Source: JANXYY01 sp035530875 (GTDB lineage: Bacteria; Actinomycetota; Actinomycetes; Nanopelagicales; Nanopelagicaceae). Taken from it: a DNA stretch of 15,803 bases. The position numbers and the translations under genes are program-made. The stretch's first letter is position 1. The number at the start of each line of letters is the position of its first letter. Shown here in pieces: positions 6,681 through 14,908 of the stretch. The notes below the pieces were generated by a model, which was given only the letters and a program-made list of their open reading frames with translations, was not told where the DNA came from and did no database searches. The DNA lies in assembly GCA_035530875.1 (NCBI GenBank), contig DATKUB010000021.1:1-15803 (forward strand), written 5' to 3'.

Positions 6681-6686
6681 CTTCCC

Positions 6687-8768
6687 ATGTCCGAACACCT
6701 AACATATCCACGTCAAACCGCCAGGTCGCTCCGGTTTTCGCTGGGGGCGCCGCGAAACTTCGCAATTTCAGCGACCGGACTACGCGTCCTATATGTGCGC
6801 TCAGATGGGCCATTTGACCGAGTTGGGCGCCTGAGGTCCCTCGATGTTGCATCTGGGGTTGACTCGCTTGTCGCCGATCCTGCTCAGATTCTCCAAGTGG
6901 ATGAAGAGCTATCAACGGAGGAGCGCGCCAGACGTGAACGCATGCGGGAGGCAGCCGGTGGAATTATCTCTTTTAACTCCGATCACGGTCAGACCCGAGC
7001 AGTATTCGCTCTAGCCGGCAAAGTGTTCGTCACAGATATTTCAACTGGATCCACGGAGGAGTGGACTTCGCAATCCCCCGTCATCGACCCAAGGCTCTCG
7101 CCAGATGGCAAATACGTTGCCTACTCGAGCGTAAGCGGCGAGTTCAGGCTTACCGACGGGCGAAGCGATACGGCATTACTAAGTCCAGAGAATCCCGATG
7201 TCTTCTATGGTCGTGCCGAGTTTGTGGCCAGCGAAGAAATGGGCAGGTTCCGAGGTTTCTGGTGGGCACCAGACTCCAAGAGCATGATTGTCGCTCGCGT
7301 TGATGAAGCGCCGGTGGATGTGTGGCACATTGCAGATCCCGCGCATCCAGAGGTATCTCCGCGGGCGATCCGATACCCAGGCGTTGGCACGCCGAATGCA
7401 GATGTTCGTCTTTATCTGGTGGATCTCGAAGGCAACGCCAAAGAGATTGAATGGAACCACAAAGATTTTGAATACTTAATCGAAGTCAGTTGGAACTCAA
7501 ACGGCCCGGCGCTTATCCACGTCATGAGTCGCGATCAGCGTGCCGCGCTGATTCTCAGCGTCGACGCGAAGACACTGCAGACGACCATCATCGCCGAGCA
7601 GAGTGATGCGCATTGGGTTGAGGTAGTTCCAGGAACTCCGCAGTGGGCGCCGGGTGGGCTTTTGATCATGACCAAAGATGATCTCGAATCCAACACTCGA
7701 CACTTGACCGTCAATGGAAATGTAGTTACTCCAGCCGGACTTCAGGTCTCACAAGTACTGGATATTGATCGCTTCGGCATCACCTTCCTTGCCACTAGCG
7801 ACGCCACTCAATCACACGTCTGGTGGCACGGCTTTGGCGGCGAACTGGAACAACTTTCTAGTGGCAATGGCTACTACACCGGGCGCGCTTCAAATCACAC
7901 ACTGGTTCTCGTTGAACGTTCCCTTGATCACTACGGCGCTCATGTCACGGTGGTGCGCGAGGGTCAAGAGATACAGATTGAGTCCTTAGCGACAGCACCA
8001 ATTGTGGATGCGCAACCAGAACTGCTCATCCTCACGAACCGCACGCTGCGCGCTGCGCTGCTTCTCCCCACTGGGTATCAGGAGAGCGACGGGCCCTTGC
8101 CTCTGCTTCTAGACCCGTACGGCGGACCTCATCACCAAGAGGTTGTGCAAGCTAAGAACATCTATGCCGAACCACAGTGGTTCGCCGATCAGGGATTTGC
8201 CGTTCTGATCGTAGATAACCGAGGAACGCCACAACGCGGCCCGATATTTGAAAAAGCGGTCTCCGGAGATCTCGCAACTGTGCCACTTGAAGATCAGGTT
8301 GACGCAATTGAAGATTTGATATCCAAAAGGCCAAATCTGATCGATCGCAAGCGAATCGCAATTCGCGGTTGGTCTTTCGGTGGTTACCTAGCAGCTTTAG
8401 CAGTTCTTCGTCGTCCCGATATTTTCGCGGCCGGAATTGCGGGTGCGCCAGTGACGGACTTCCGTCTCTATGACACTTTCTACACAGAGCGTTACCTCGG
8501 CACAACTGGAGAGAATCCCCAATACGACGCTAACTCTCTTATTCTCCAAGCAGATAGACTCGACCGCCCATTGATGATCGTTCACGGGCTCGCCGATGAC
8601 AATGTAGTCGTCGCACATTCGCTGCAATTTTCAGCTGCCTTGTTGGCCGCTGGAAAGCCCCATGAGTTCTTGCCGCTTTCTGGCGCGACGCACATGGCGA
8701 CCCAAGAAGAAATTGCAGAGAATCTGCTTCTACTACAGGTGGAATTCTTAAATCGCCACCTGACTTAA
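6687..8768 (+). CDS. S9 family peptidase, dipeptidyl-peptidase IV type
   Basis: 693 aa. Residues about 1-450 form the beta-propeller (DPP-IV N-terminal) and about 455-693 the alpha/beta-hydrolase catalytic domain. The catalytic triad is visible: Ser563 in GWSFGGY, Asp638 in HGLADDNV, His669 in GATHM. The propeller has ASEEMGRFRGFWWAPDS with the double Glu (183-184), which in DPP-IV binds the free N-terminus of the peptide; this separates it from oligopeptidase and acylaminoacyl peptidase relatives. YGGPHHQEV supplies the oxyanion-side loop. No signal peptide is seen, so the enzyme is probably cytosolic, cleaving X-Pro or X-Ala dipeptides from peptides. It is divergent from mshB over 38 bp. 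Confidence 0.92.
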   Translation: MSEHLTYPRQTARSLRFSLGAPRNFAISATGLRVLYVRSDGPFDRVGRLRSLDVASGVDSLVADPAQILQVDEELSTEERARRERMREAAGGIISFNSDHGQTRAVFALAGKVFVTDISTGSTEEWTSQSPVIDPRLSPDGKYVAYSSVSGEFRLTDGRSDTALLSPENPDVFYGRAEFVASEEMGRFRGFWWAPDSKSMIVARVDEAPVDVWHIADPAHPEVSPRAIRYPGVGTPNADVRLYLVDLEGNAKEIEWNHKDFEYLIEVSWNSNGPALIHVMSRDQRAALILSVDAKTLQTTIIAEQSDAHWVEVVPGTPQWAPGGLLIMTKDDLESNTRHLTVNGNVVTPAGLQVSQVLDIDRFGITFLATSDATQSHVWWHGFGGELEQLSSGNGYYTGRASNHTLVLVERSLDHYGAHVTVVREGQEIQIESLATAPIVDAQPELLILTNRTLRAALLLPTGYQESDGPLPLLLDPYGGPHHQEVVQAKNIYAEPQWFADQGFAVLIVDNRGTPQRGPIFEKAVSGDLATVPLEDQVDAIEDLISKRPNLIDRKRIAIRGWSFGGYLAALAVLRRPDIFAAGIAGAPVTDFRLYDTFYTERYLGTTGENPQYDANSLILQADRLDRPLMIVHGLADDNVVVAHSLQFSAALLAAGKPHEFLPLSGATHMATQEEIAENLLLLQVEFLNRHLT

Positions 8769-8924
8769 AACTTCGGAGCGTCTATACCTCCCCATTTGGT
8801 GGACATAGGCGGTTGCGTTTTTAAATCACCTTGATGGTGATCTCGCTAAGCATGTCTTTTTCTGATTCAATGATGTAACTCCATCCTTACATCGGAATCG
8901 ATTAAGACCTTTAAGAGGACACTC
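8769..8924. other. Intergenic region between S9 peptidase and zinc-ribbon protein genes
   Basis: It contains a 6-bp perfect hairpin ATCACC/GGTGAT (8825-8841, loop TTGAT). No T-run follows immediately, so it is at best a weak terminator for the peptidase gene; it could also be a regulator site. AAGAGGA just before 8925 is the ribosome binding site of the next gene. Confidence 0.4.
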
Positions 8925-9665
8925 GTGGCTCTCTGTGGCAAATGCGGCAACTCCCTCGGAAACCTGTCACGCTGTTCTCGGTGTGGGAGTGAAGACCTAC
9001 AGGAACTTGATCATTTTCAATCCGGTACCTGGGCCGTGAGAGATCAGCGTTCTATCGTTGGCGATTGGGACACTGAAGCCACGTACCTGCCCAAGACACC
9101 GAGCAGGGCATCGATGCGAGATGTCAGACGAGAAGCTCGAAGTCGAAATCGGCGACGTTCAACTTCATCGCTATCGGGACCGAAGTTGACCAGATTTCCA
9201 AGCATCACAGCGTGGCGTTCTTTTGGATTTCTCTTGCTTTTAGTTCTGACCCTATATCAATTTGTTCCTGCACTATTTGATCGTTTTGGCGGAGGCACTG
9301 CATCGACTTTGGCAACAGCAAGCAATCAGATATTTAGAAGTGGGGTTCAAGAAAGGCCTAACTACGAGGGCTTGAGCTCACTTGTCGTCATGTTCCTCCT
9401 AGGGATCGCCGGCTACTTCGCCATTGTCACTATTGTCGCTAGATCGGCCTGGCGCAAAGGCCGCAGTGGCGTCGCTTGGTTTCTCCTAGCTTGGTTCTTC
9501 CCAGTAGTTTCGTGGCTCATTGTTGCCAGCATGGCGCCTTCACCAGAAGCTGTCGCAAATCGAGAGCTTCGCGCAGGACGTTCGATGCGGTGCTCAAACT
9601 GCCGAGAAATAATAAAGCGAGACGCGACGATTTGTCGCCAGTGTGGGCGGCCTACACACAGATAG
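8925..9665 (+). CDS. Membrane protein with zinc ribbons at both ends
   Basis: 246 aa, start GTG 8925 preceded by AAGAGGA six bases upstream. The N-terminal ribbon uses Cys4/Cys7 and Cys17/Cys20; the C-terminal ribbon uses Cys223/Cys226 and Cys237/Cys240 (RCSNC...ICRQCGRP). Between them are a basic Arg/Ser-rich linker (about 60-90) and three predicted membrane helices at about 98-118, 150-172 and 181-203. An odd number of helices puts the two ribbons on opposite sides of the membrane, unless the first helix is re-entrant or misjudged. No enzyme motif is seen. Zinc-ribbon membrane proteins of this kind are usually annotated as uncharacterised. Confidence 0.8.
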   Translation: MALCGKCGNSLGNLSRCSRCGSEDLQELDHFQSGTWAVRDQRSIVGDWDTEATYLPKTPSRASMRDVRREARSRNRRRSTSSLSGPKLTRFPSITAWRSFGFLLLLVLTLYQFVPALFDRFGGGTASTLATASNQIFRSGVQERPNYEGLSSLVVMFLLGIAGYFAIVTIVARSAWRKGRSGVAWFLLAWFFPVVSWLIVASMAPSPEAVANRELRAGRSMRCSNCREIIKRDATICRQCGRPTHR

Positions 9666-9679
9666 ATAAATTTTTTATC
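9665..9679 (+). terminator. Weak AT-rich hairpin at end of zinc-ribbon gene
   Basis: GATAAA-TTT-TTTATC forms a 6-bp palindromic stem starting in the TAG stop codon. It is AT-only except for one GC pair and lacks a following T-run, so termination here is uncertain. Confidence 0.25.
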
Positions 9680-9738
9680 GGCCGGGGCTTTTCTGGAAGG
9701 ATCAAGGTTTTCTCTCAAACATATTCGTTACAACCCTT

Positions 9739-9744
9739 TACGAT
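9739..9744 (+). promoter_or_regulatory. -10 box of leaderless alpha/beta hydrolase promoter
   Basis: TACGAT ends six bases before the ATG at 9751, the same geometry as at mshB and the S9 peptidase. The spacer CAGGGC offers no good Shine-Dalgarno sequence. TCAAAC (9715-9720) could be a weak -35 at 18 bp. Confidence 0.5.
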
Positions 9745-9750
9745 CAGGGC

Positions 9751-10623
9751 ATGCCCAAATTCGCAGCGGTTGATGGAGCGCTTCTCCATTACGAGTTGAT
9801 CAACAGCCTTGACAATGACGCTGATTGTTTAAGCCCGGTCATAGTCATCTCCGGCGGTGGATCTCGTCACCCAAGTTATCTGGGAGATCTTGCCGGTCTC
9901 AGCAACCGACATTTATTGGCGGTGCCACACCTGCGAGGCGTCGGTGAGTCCCCAGCGGCAAACAGCTCAGAGTCCGGGTCGTTCTGGAAGCAAGCGCAGG
10001 ACATTGAATCTCTTCGAGAGCACTTGAGACTCGAACGTGTGTGCATCGTCGGGCATTCCGCGGGCACACGATTGGCAATGGCCTATGCGGTTCAGTTTCC
10101 GCAGAGATTGAGTGGCCTAATCCTGATCGGACCGCCAGCTGGGTATTTGGTCGACGAGCCAAGCGACATCAACCTTCTGATTGAAACTCGACGCGGGGAG
10201 CCGGTGTTCGATGCCGCGATCGCTGCTCAGCAAACCAACTCACAACCATCTAGCGACGAAGAATTCAATGCCAGACAGCAACTTGTAGCGCCAGCGGGCT
10301 ACGCGGCCTGGGGGGTAAAGGAGCAGGCGCACGCGCGTGCTGGTTACTGGAACCTTGCTGCATCGAACGCCTACTTCAGCATCGCACCACCAGAGGATTT
10401 CGCGGCCCAACTTGGCAGGGTAACGGTGCCAGTCTTGGTTGTGATTGGAGCGCGGGATTGCTTTACCGGTGTTGCACCATTGAAGGCACTGTCAAAACTC
10501 TTCCCCGCCGGTAAAGCAACGGTTATAGATGAATGTGGTCATTACCCATGGGTTGAACAACCAACGGCGTTTCGACAAGTCCTAGACCCGTTGGTCGATG
10601 AGTGCTGCATCTCGATGAGTTGA
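9751..10623 (+). CDS. Alpha/beta-hydrolase fold enzyme
   Basis: 290 aa. Classic alpha/beta-hydrolase features: a glycine-rich oxyanion loop ISGGGSRHP (about 33-41), HLRGVGES (about 60-67), nucleophile elbow GHSAG with Ser103, acid Asp236 in VIGARDCF, and catalytic His264 in ECGHYPW. HPSYLGDLAGL and the RGVGES segment are reminiscent of proline iminopeptidases and related actinobacterial hydrolases, but the lid (about 130-215) is too divergent to name a substrate. No signal peptide, so it is cytosolic. It is preceded by a leaderless promoter, so it is probably its own transcription unit, and it is convergent with the membrane protein gene ending at 10681. Confidence 0.88.
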   Translation: MPKFAAVDGALLHYELINSLDNDADCLSPVIVISGGGSRHPSYLGDLAGLSNRHLLAVPHLRGVGESPAANSSESGSFWKQAQDIESLREHLRLERVCIVGHSAGTRLAMAYAVQFPQRLSGLILIGPPAGYLVDEPSDINLLIETRRGEPVFDAAIAAQQTNSQPSSDEEFNARQQLVAPAGYAAWGVKEQAHARAGYWNLAASNAYFSIAPPEDFAAQLGRVTVPVLVVIGARDCFTGVAPLKALSKLFPAGKATVIDECGHYPWVEQPTAFRQVLDPLVDECCISMS

Positions 10624-10680
10624 AATCTCCAGCGAGTAGCAATTCTTCTGATACACGTCATAGGTGCAGTTAGCCAACTT

Positions 10681-11274
10681 CTAGGAACCCCGTCGATTCA
10701 TGGCAATGGCAATGATGGTCGAGCCGCTAATCAGGAACGGAAACCATACCTGGGCGGTCCATGGAACTGGGATAAGGAAAAGAACATCGTTGGCAGTAAG
10801 CGATCCTGGCCAGCGCACTGTCAGCCAGAGACCCAAATAATAGGCAAGATCCCAAAATGCGAAAGTCCAAAGGAAGAAAGCAACTCTGTCTCTGGATTTC
10901 TTCGCCGAAAGTACGGCAACGCTGATCAATATGACAATCGTCGCAATCTCTCTGAAAAATTCGACTGTCTGAAGGCTACTTGGGAGATTATTGGACGCCC
11001 ATAATTGTTGATAATTCGTATGCGTCAGCCTAACGACATCGGACAGAGATCCTTTGTAACCGGGTAAAAATCCCAGTGCAGCTCGTAAGTAGATCACTAC
11101 CGATGCTTCAACAAAGCCGAATGCAATTCCAAAAACGCCTGCGGTTATCAACTGACTACCGGATATACGAAGTTTACGTCTTCGAAAAAACCAGAACACG
11201 GAAATCGGAACAAGAGCCAGGAGATTTACCCACCATGGCTGAGCAAGCAGAACAAACTCTTTCATAGTGCTCAT
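10681..11274 (-). CDS. Polytopic membrane protein, unknown function
   Basis: 197 aa with about five hydrophobic helices: around 14-30, 43-65, 108-125, 130-152 and 165-191. A conserved-looking signature, FWDLAYYLGL...WPGSL...DVLFLIPVPW, recurs, as I remember it, in a family of uncharacterised bacterial membrane proteins of about this size; FEFFREIATI-like residues precede the third helix. No catalytic motif is evident. Start ATG 11274 is 21 bases after the Nudix stop, with GGGTGAGAG upstream as a modest ribosome binding site; a second in-frame ATG lies two codons later at 11265. It is probably the last gene of the typA transcript. Confidence 0.75.
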   Translation of the reverse strand: MSTMKEFVLLAQPWWVNLLALVPISVFWFFRRRKLRISGSQLITAGVFGIAFGFVEASVVIYLRAALGFLPGYKGSLSDVVRLTHTNYQQLWASNNLPSSLQTVEFFREIATIVILISVAVLSAKKSRDRVAFFLWTFAFWDLAYYLGLWLTVRWPGSLTANDVLFLIPVPWTAQVWFPFLISGSTIIAIAMNRRGS

Positions 11275-11295
11275 AATCTATCTCTCACCCAAATC

Positions 11296-11700
11296 CTAGA
11301 AGGAAGCTGAGCGCAGCAGCATGACCGCTTCTAGATCGACGGGCAACCACTCAACATCAAGCCACTCATCTGGTTTTAGCCAACGGAGCTGATCATGTGA
11401 TCCATTTACAACCGGAACCTGGCTCGGATCCGCCAGCGAACACTCATAAACGTGAAGAATGCGGTCGTCGCCGATGGTGAATCCACCGCCAAGTTCAACG
11501 GCGGGATAGCGATCGAAAGAAACTACGACGCCAAGTTCTTCGACGATTTCGCGGGACAAAGCTTCCAGTGGCGTTTCGCCGTCTTCAACTTTGCCACCAG
11601 GAAGTTCCCAGAAGCCCGCATCCTTGCCGATACGTCTTGCTGCCAACAGCGATCCGTCTTCGCGAAGGATCGCTGCAGCGACAACTATTTGCTTGATCAG
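11296..11700 (-). CDS. Nudix hydrolase, MutT-like
   Basis: 134 aa from the proposed CTG at 11700. The Nudix box is complete: G36-x5-E42-x7-R50-E51-I-V-E54-E55-L-G57-V, embedded in GFWELPGGKVEDGE as in MutT/8-oxo-dGTP or CTP pyrophosphohydrolases. The N-terminal strand IKQIVVAAAILREDG is needed for the fold. It lies upstream of the first conventional codon (TTG 11646), so a TTG start would delete it. No ATG, GTG or TTG lies further upstream in frame near the typA end. CTG at 11700 shares CTGA with the typA stop (11697-11700), implying coupled initiation. Likely role is nucleotide-pool sanitation by hydrolysis of a nucleoside triphosphate analogue; the exact substrate is unknown. Confidence 0.88.
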   Translation of the reverse strand: MIKQIVVAAAILREDGSLLAARRIGKDAGFWELPGGKVEDGETPLEALSREIVEELGVVVSFDRYPAVELGGGFTIGDDRILHVYECSLADPSQVPVVNGSHDQLRWLKPDEWLDVEWLPVDLEAVMLLRSASF

Positions 11701-13559
11701 TTCGACTTCTTTGCTCGCGCAGTTGTGCGCGCACGAACGCTGGCATCAAGGACAACCTTGCGAACTCGCACAGAAGCTGGCGTTACCTCAATGCATTCAT
11801 CCTCACGACAGAACTCGAGAGCCTGCTCCATCCCGAGGAACCTAGGCGGAATCAAACGCTCTAGTTCGTCAGCGGTCGCAGATCGAATATTCGTTAACTT
11901 CTTTTCGCGTACTGCGTTTACGTCCATGTCTTCCGAACGGGCATTCTCGCCGATGATCATGCCTTCATATACATCGTCGCCTGGAGAAACGAATACTGCA
12001 CCGCGCTCTTGAATTGTGAAGAGGGCATATGACGTAACTTTGCCAAGGCGATCAGAAACAAGCGATCCAGTGGGACGCGTACGAAGTTCGCCATGCCATG
12101 GCTCGTAACCGTCAAAGACATGGTGAAGTAATCCAGTTCCGCGCGTTTCAGTGAGGAACTCAGTACGGAAGCCGATTAAAGCCCGAGACGGAACTCGGAA
12201 GTCCATGCGGATCCAGCCGGTTCCATGGTTAACCATCTGCTCCATGCGGCCCTTACGCATCGCCATCAACTGAGTAACGACGCCGAGGTAATCTTCAGGA
12301 GCGTCGATCGTCAGGGCTTCCATCGGTTCATGGAGTTTCCCATCTACCAACTTGGTAACGACCTGTGGCTTACCCACTGTTAGTTCGAAACCTTCACGTC
12401 GCATGATTTCGACGAGCACTGCAAGTTGAAGTTCACCGCGACCCTGAACTTCCCAAGTATCAGGTCGGTCGGTGTTTAGGACCCGAAGCGATACGTTTCC
12501 AATTAGTTCGGCCTCTAGCCGATTCTTTACAAGGCGGGCAGTAAGTTTCTTACCGCTTCGACCGGCAAGCGGCGACGTGTTGATACCAACCGTCATGGAG
12601 ATCGAGGGCTCATCCACAGTGATCAGCGGAAGTGCGATCGGGTTATCCAGATCGGCAAGAGTCTCACCAAGAGTGATCTCATCAATCCCGGCCACCGCGA
12701 TGATGTCTCCAGGCCCAGCTTCTGCTGCAGGCACCCGCTCAAGGCCTTCTGTCATGAGGAGTTCGGAGATCTTCACCTTCACCATTGAGCCATCAGTGCG
12801 GCACCACGTGACCATCTGGCCCTTACGAATCGTGCCCTCTCGAACGCGGCAGAGAGCCAGGCGCCCAAGGTACGGCGAAGAGTCAAGGTTGGTCACGTGC
12901 GCCTGTAGCGGTGCACCCGGCGTAAATACTGGTGCGGGGATCGTGTTGTGAATGACGTCGAAGAGAACGTCAAGGTTCTTCTCGTCGGGCATGCCCCCGT
13001 CGGCGGGGCGCGTTAGCGAGGCACGTCCGGCTTTGGCGGAGGTGTACACGATTGGAAATTCAATCTGCTTCTCGGTTGCATCGAGGTCCATGAAAAGTTC
13101 GTAAGTTTCATCGACGACTTCAGCGATGCGCGCATCCGGGCGATCGACTTTGTTGATCACCAGAATGACCGGCAAGTTTTTTTCAAGCGCCTTGCGAAGC
13201 ACGAAGCGCGTCTGTGGCAACGGCCCTTCAGATGCGTCCACGAGCAGGAGTACGCCGTCGACCATCTCAAGCCCGCGCTCTACTTCGCCACCGAAGTCGG
13301 CGTGACCCGGGGTGTCAATGATGTTGATGGTGTGCTCACCACGCTGGACAGCGGTGTTCTTGGCCAGGATCGTGATGCCCTTTTCCCGCTCAAGATCCAT
13401 GGAGTCCATGACCCGCTCGCGGCCCTCGTCCTGCTGCTTGTAAGCGGCGAAAGCGCCTGATTGCCAGAGCATGGCATCGACCAGGGTCGTCTTACCGTGA
13501 TCTACGTGGGCGATGATCGCCACATTGCGTAGGTCATGACGAAGTGAGGACGAAGACAT
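11697..13559 (-). CDS. typA: Translational GTPase TypA/BipA
   Basis: 620 aa, normal TypA length. A ribosome-binding GTPase of the EF-G family linked to 50S assembly and stress or cold adaptation. The G motifs are intact: G1 AHVDHGKTT (17-25), switch I REKGITI with Thr63, G3 DTPGH (82-86), G4 NKVD (136-139), G5 SAK (174-176). It also has the TypA-specific C-terminal domain (PSRALIGFRTEFLTETRGTG). ATG 13559 is chosen because the protein there begins MSSSSLRHDLRNVAIIAHVD, with AGGGG (13564-13568) four bases upstream. A GTG at 13601 would add 14 unsupported residues. It leads the typA-Nudix-membrane protein cluster. Confidence 0.97.
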   Translation of the reverse strand: MSSSSLRHDLRNVAIIAHVDHGKTTLVDAMLWQSGAFAAYKQQDEGRERVMDSMDLEREKGITILAKNTAVQRGEHTINIIDTPGHADFGGEVERGLEMVDGVLLLVDASEGPLPQTRFVLRKALEKNLPVILVINKVDRPDARIAEVVDETYELFMDLDATEKQIEFPIVYTSAKAGRASLTRPADGGMPDEKNLDVLFDVIHNTIPAPVFTPGAPLQAHVTNLDSSPYLGRLALCRVREGTIRKGQMVTWCRTDGSMVKVKISELLMTEGLERVPAAEAGPGDIIAVAGIDEITLGETLADLDNPIALPLITVDEPSISMTVGINTSPLAGRSGKKLTARLVKNRLEAELIGNVSLRVLNTDRPDTWEVQGRGELQLAVLVEIMRREGFELTVGKPQVVTKLVDGKLHEPMEALTIDAPEDYLGVVTQLMAMRKGRMEQMVNHGTGWIRMDFRVPSRALIGFRTEFLTETRGTGLLHHVFDGYEPWHGELRTRPTGSLVSDRLGKVTSYALFTIQERGAVFVSPGDDVYEGMIIGENARSEDMDVNAVREKKLTNIRSATADELERLIPPRFLGMEQALEFCREDECIEVTPASVRVRKVVLDASVRARTTARAKKSN

Positions 13560-13583
13560 GGAGCCCCTGACGTTTAAGTGATC

Positions 13584-13619
13584 GTGCGAAATCGCGCACA
13601 AGTATGAGACTCCATTCTA
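13584..13619 (-). promoter_or_regulatory. Possible typA promoter and leader hairpin
   Basis: On the minus strand TAGAAT (13614-13619) is a good -10 candidate about 55 bp before the typA ATG; the -35 at the proper distance is poor (TGGGGA, 3/6). Downstream in the leader, GTGCG/CGCAC arms (13584-13588 and 13595-13599) form a 5-bp GC-rich stem with a 6-base loop. Confidence 0.35.
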
Positions 13620-13703
13620 GACGTTGATTTGAATCCTCCCCACCGCCTGGATTTACTCTGGAAACTGCCATTCTTACCGCTTTGACCTGCGCTGATTCAG
13701 CCG

Positions 13704-14285
13704 TCAATCCAGAAGCAATGCGACAGCGACACCAAACACAGGCGCAGATGTTCGGCGCAAATACTCGGCGACCTCCGTTGACGACTGTCTGGGCCCATTC
13801 CGACCCGTTCGCTCCGCGACCTTTATTATTGCTTCGCAGACCCTGGAAGGGTAAAGATCTAAAGAGTCAAGCAAGAACTCGTCAACGGTCTGAGTAAAGA
13901 GGGGTCTTGGCAACTTGTCAGCAGGAAAATCTCTGGTGTTATCCGTAACGATCACATCAGCTCGCCCGATCAACGCAGCCGCAACGACATGCCGGTCATT
14001 TGGATCTGGCAACTCAATAGTGGATTCAATCTGCTCCCAGCCCATGACCATCGCATCTGGAAAGGACCTCTCCATTTGCTGGTTAAGGCGCCTTAAGTAG
14101 GCATCGGTCTCCTCCGACTCCGCTCCTCGGCTTTGATCGAACTTGCGGATCGTAGAGTCCAACTCACGAAGAATTTCTGAACTCCATAAGGGTCGAAATA
14201 CACCGCCGGTCGCTACCTGAAGTAGAACATCACGCCCTCGACTCGGAACCAGAGCGCAGGCATCTAAGAACGCGCTGAAGGCCAC
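13704..14285 (-). CDS. PIN-domain toxin (VapC-like)
   Basis: 193 aa. The PIN ribonuclease acidic residues are in place: Asp8 in FLDACALVP, Glu37 in SSEILREL, Asp97 in PDPNDRHV, and Asp115/Asp119 in IVTDNTRDFP. These coordinate Mg2+ in PIN nucleases. It is longer than classical VapC (~130 aa); the C-terminal ~60 residues form an extra helical region of the kind seen in PIN_3-type toxins. Start GTG 14285 is 3 bases after the antitoxin stop, so translation is probably coupled. Expected target is tRNA or rRNA cleavage, inferred from the family only. Confidence 0.87.
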   Translation of the reverse strand: MAFSAFLDACALVPSRGRDVLLQVATGGVFRPLWSSEILRELDSTIRKFDQSRGAESEETDAYLRRLNQQMERSFPDAMVMGWEQIESTIELPDPNDRHVVAAALIGRADVIVTDNTRDFPADKLPRPLFTQTVDEFLLDSLDLYPSRVCEAIIKVAERTGRNGPRQSSTEVAEYLRRTSAPVFGVAVALLLD

Positions 14286-14288
14286 AAC

Positions 14289-14810
14289 TTAACTGCTTGT
14301 TCGATCAGCTCTTGCGGCCTTGAGGGCTGCGCGCAGATCTTCTGGATTTGCATCATAGAGTCCAAGCCGCTCGGTATCCGCGACCATGTCAGCGAGCGCC
14401 TGTTCAGCTTGGCTGTGCTGACGCTCGCGATATTCAAGCAGGTCTACAAGTTTGACCTTTCGGTGACGGTTCGGCTTGTCGAATGGAATGGCTCCCGAAT
14501 CAAGAAGTCTTACCAGCGTCGTACGCGCTACCCCAAGCAGGTCGGCCGCCTCTTGAGTCGAAAGAGTAAGGTGATGCGGCGCGACGGTGACTGCAAGTCC
14601 GGCTTTCATCGCTCGAACGATTTGAAGCAAGACCTTGTGCACCTGTTCAGGGATTTCCACTGTTGCTCCATCAGCACCGATGAGACGGGGTAGTGCCTTG
14701 GGCGCTTCCTTCCCTCGAGTTTCCAGGGCTGCAAAAAAATTGATCAGGTTCCCGAGTTCGGGTTCGGGCAAATAAGTCCGATCTTCCACTTGAGCTGCGT
14801 TACTGGTCAT
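14289..14810 (-). CDS. HTH antitoxin (excisionase/MerR-like) paired with PIN toxin
   Basis: 173 aa. Residues about 81-130 form an excisionase-type winged HTH: LTLSTQEAADLLGVARTTLV recognition region, then DSGAIPFDKPNRHRKVKLVDLLEY wing and trailing helix. The N-terminal ~75 residues are a helical segment and the C-terminal ~40 an acidic/Ala-rich helix that likely neutralises the toxin. Pairing with a downstream PIN gene is a recognised toxin-antitoxin layout. Start ATG 14810 has GGAAG six bases upstream. A 14-bp palindrome at 14830-14843 is a likely autoregulatory operator. Confidence 0.85.
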   Translation of the reverse strand: MTSNAAQVEDRTYLPEPELGNLINFFAALETRGKEAPKALPRLIGADGATVEIPEQVHKVLLQIVRAMKAGLAVTVAPHHLTLSTQEAADLLGVARTTLVRLLDSGAIPFDKPNRHRKVKLVDLLEYRERQHSQAEQALADMVADTERLGLYDANPEDLRAALKAARADRTSS

Positions 14811-14829
14811 GGCCCACTTCCGATTAAAT

Positions 14830-14843
14830 CGAGCGATCGCTCG
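14830..14843. promoter_or_regulatory. 14-bp perfect palindrome upstream of HTH/PIN module
   Basis: CGAGCGATCGCTCG reads the same on both strands and, after one mismatch on each side, is flanked by AA/TT pairs. It lies 20 bp before the HTH antitoxin start, overlapping its probable promoter (TTTAAT on the minus strand just downstream). Autorepression by the HTH protein is the natural inference. Confidence 0.55.
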
Positions 14844-14908
14844 TTTCGATCATTTTTACACAGGGGGGTCCCGTGTGCAATGGCTTATGACCTGTCCGTA
14901 TTGCATTT

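Noticed and set aside
14832..14841. GCGATCGC octamer (cyanobacterial HIP1 sequence).
   Set aside because: A single copy inside a longer palindrome at a toxin-antitoxin promoter; nothing else in the window is cyanobacterial.
14860..14880. Imperfect hairpin ACACAGGG/CCCGTGT as a terminator.
   Set aside because: One internal mismatch, and no T-run follows the stem on either strand; it also lies between divergent genes where no terminator is needed.
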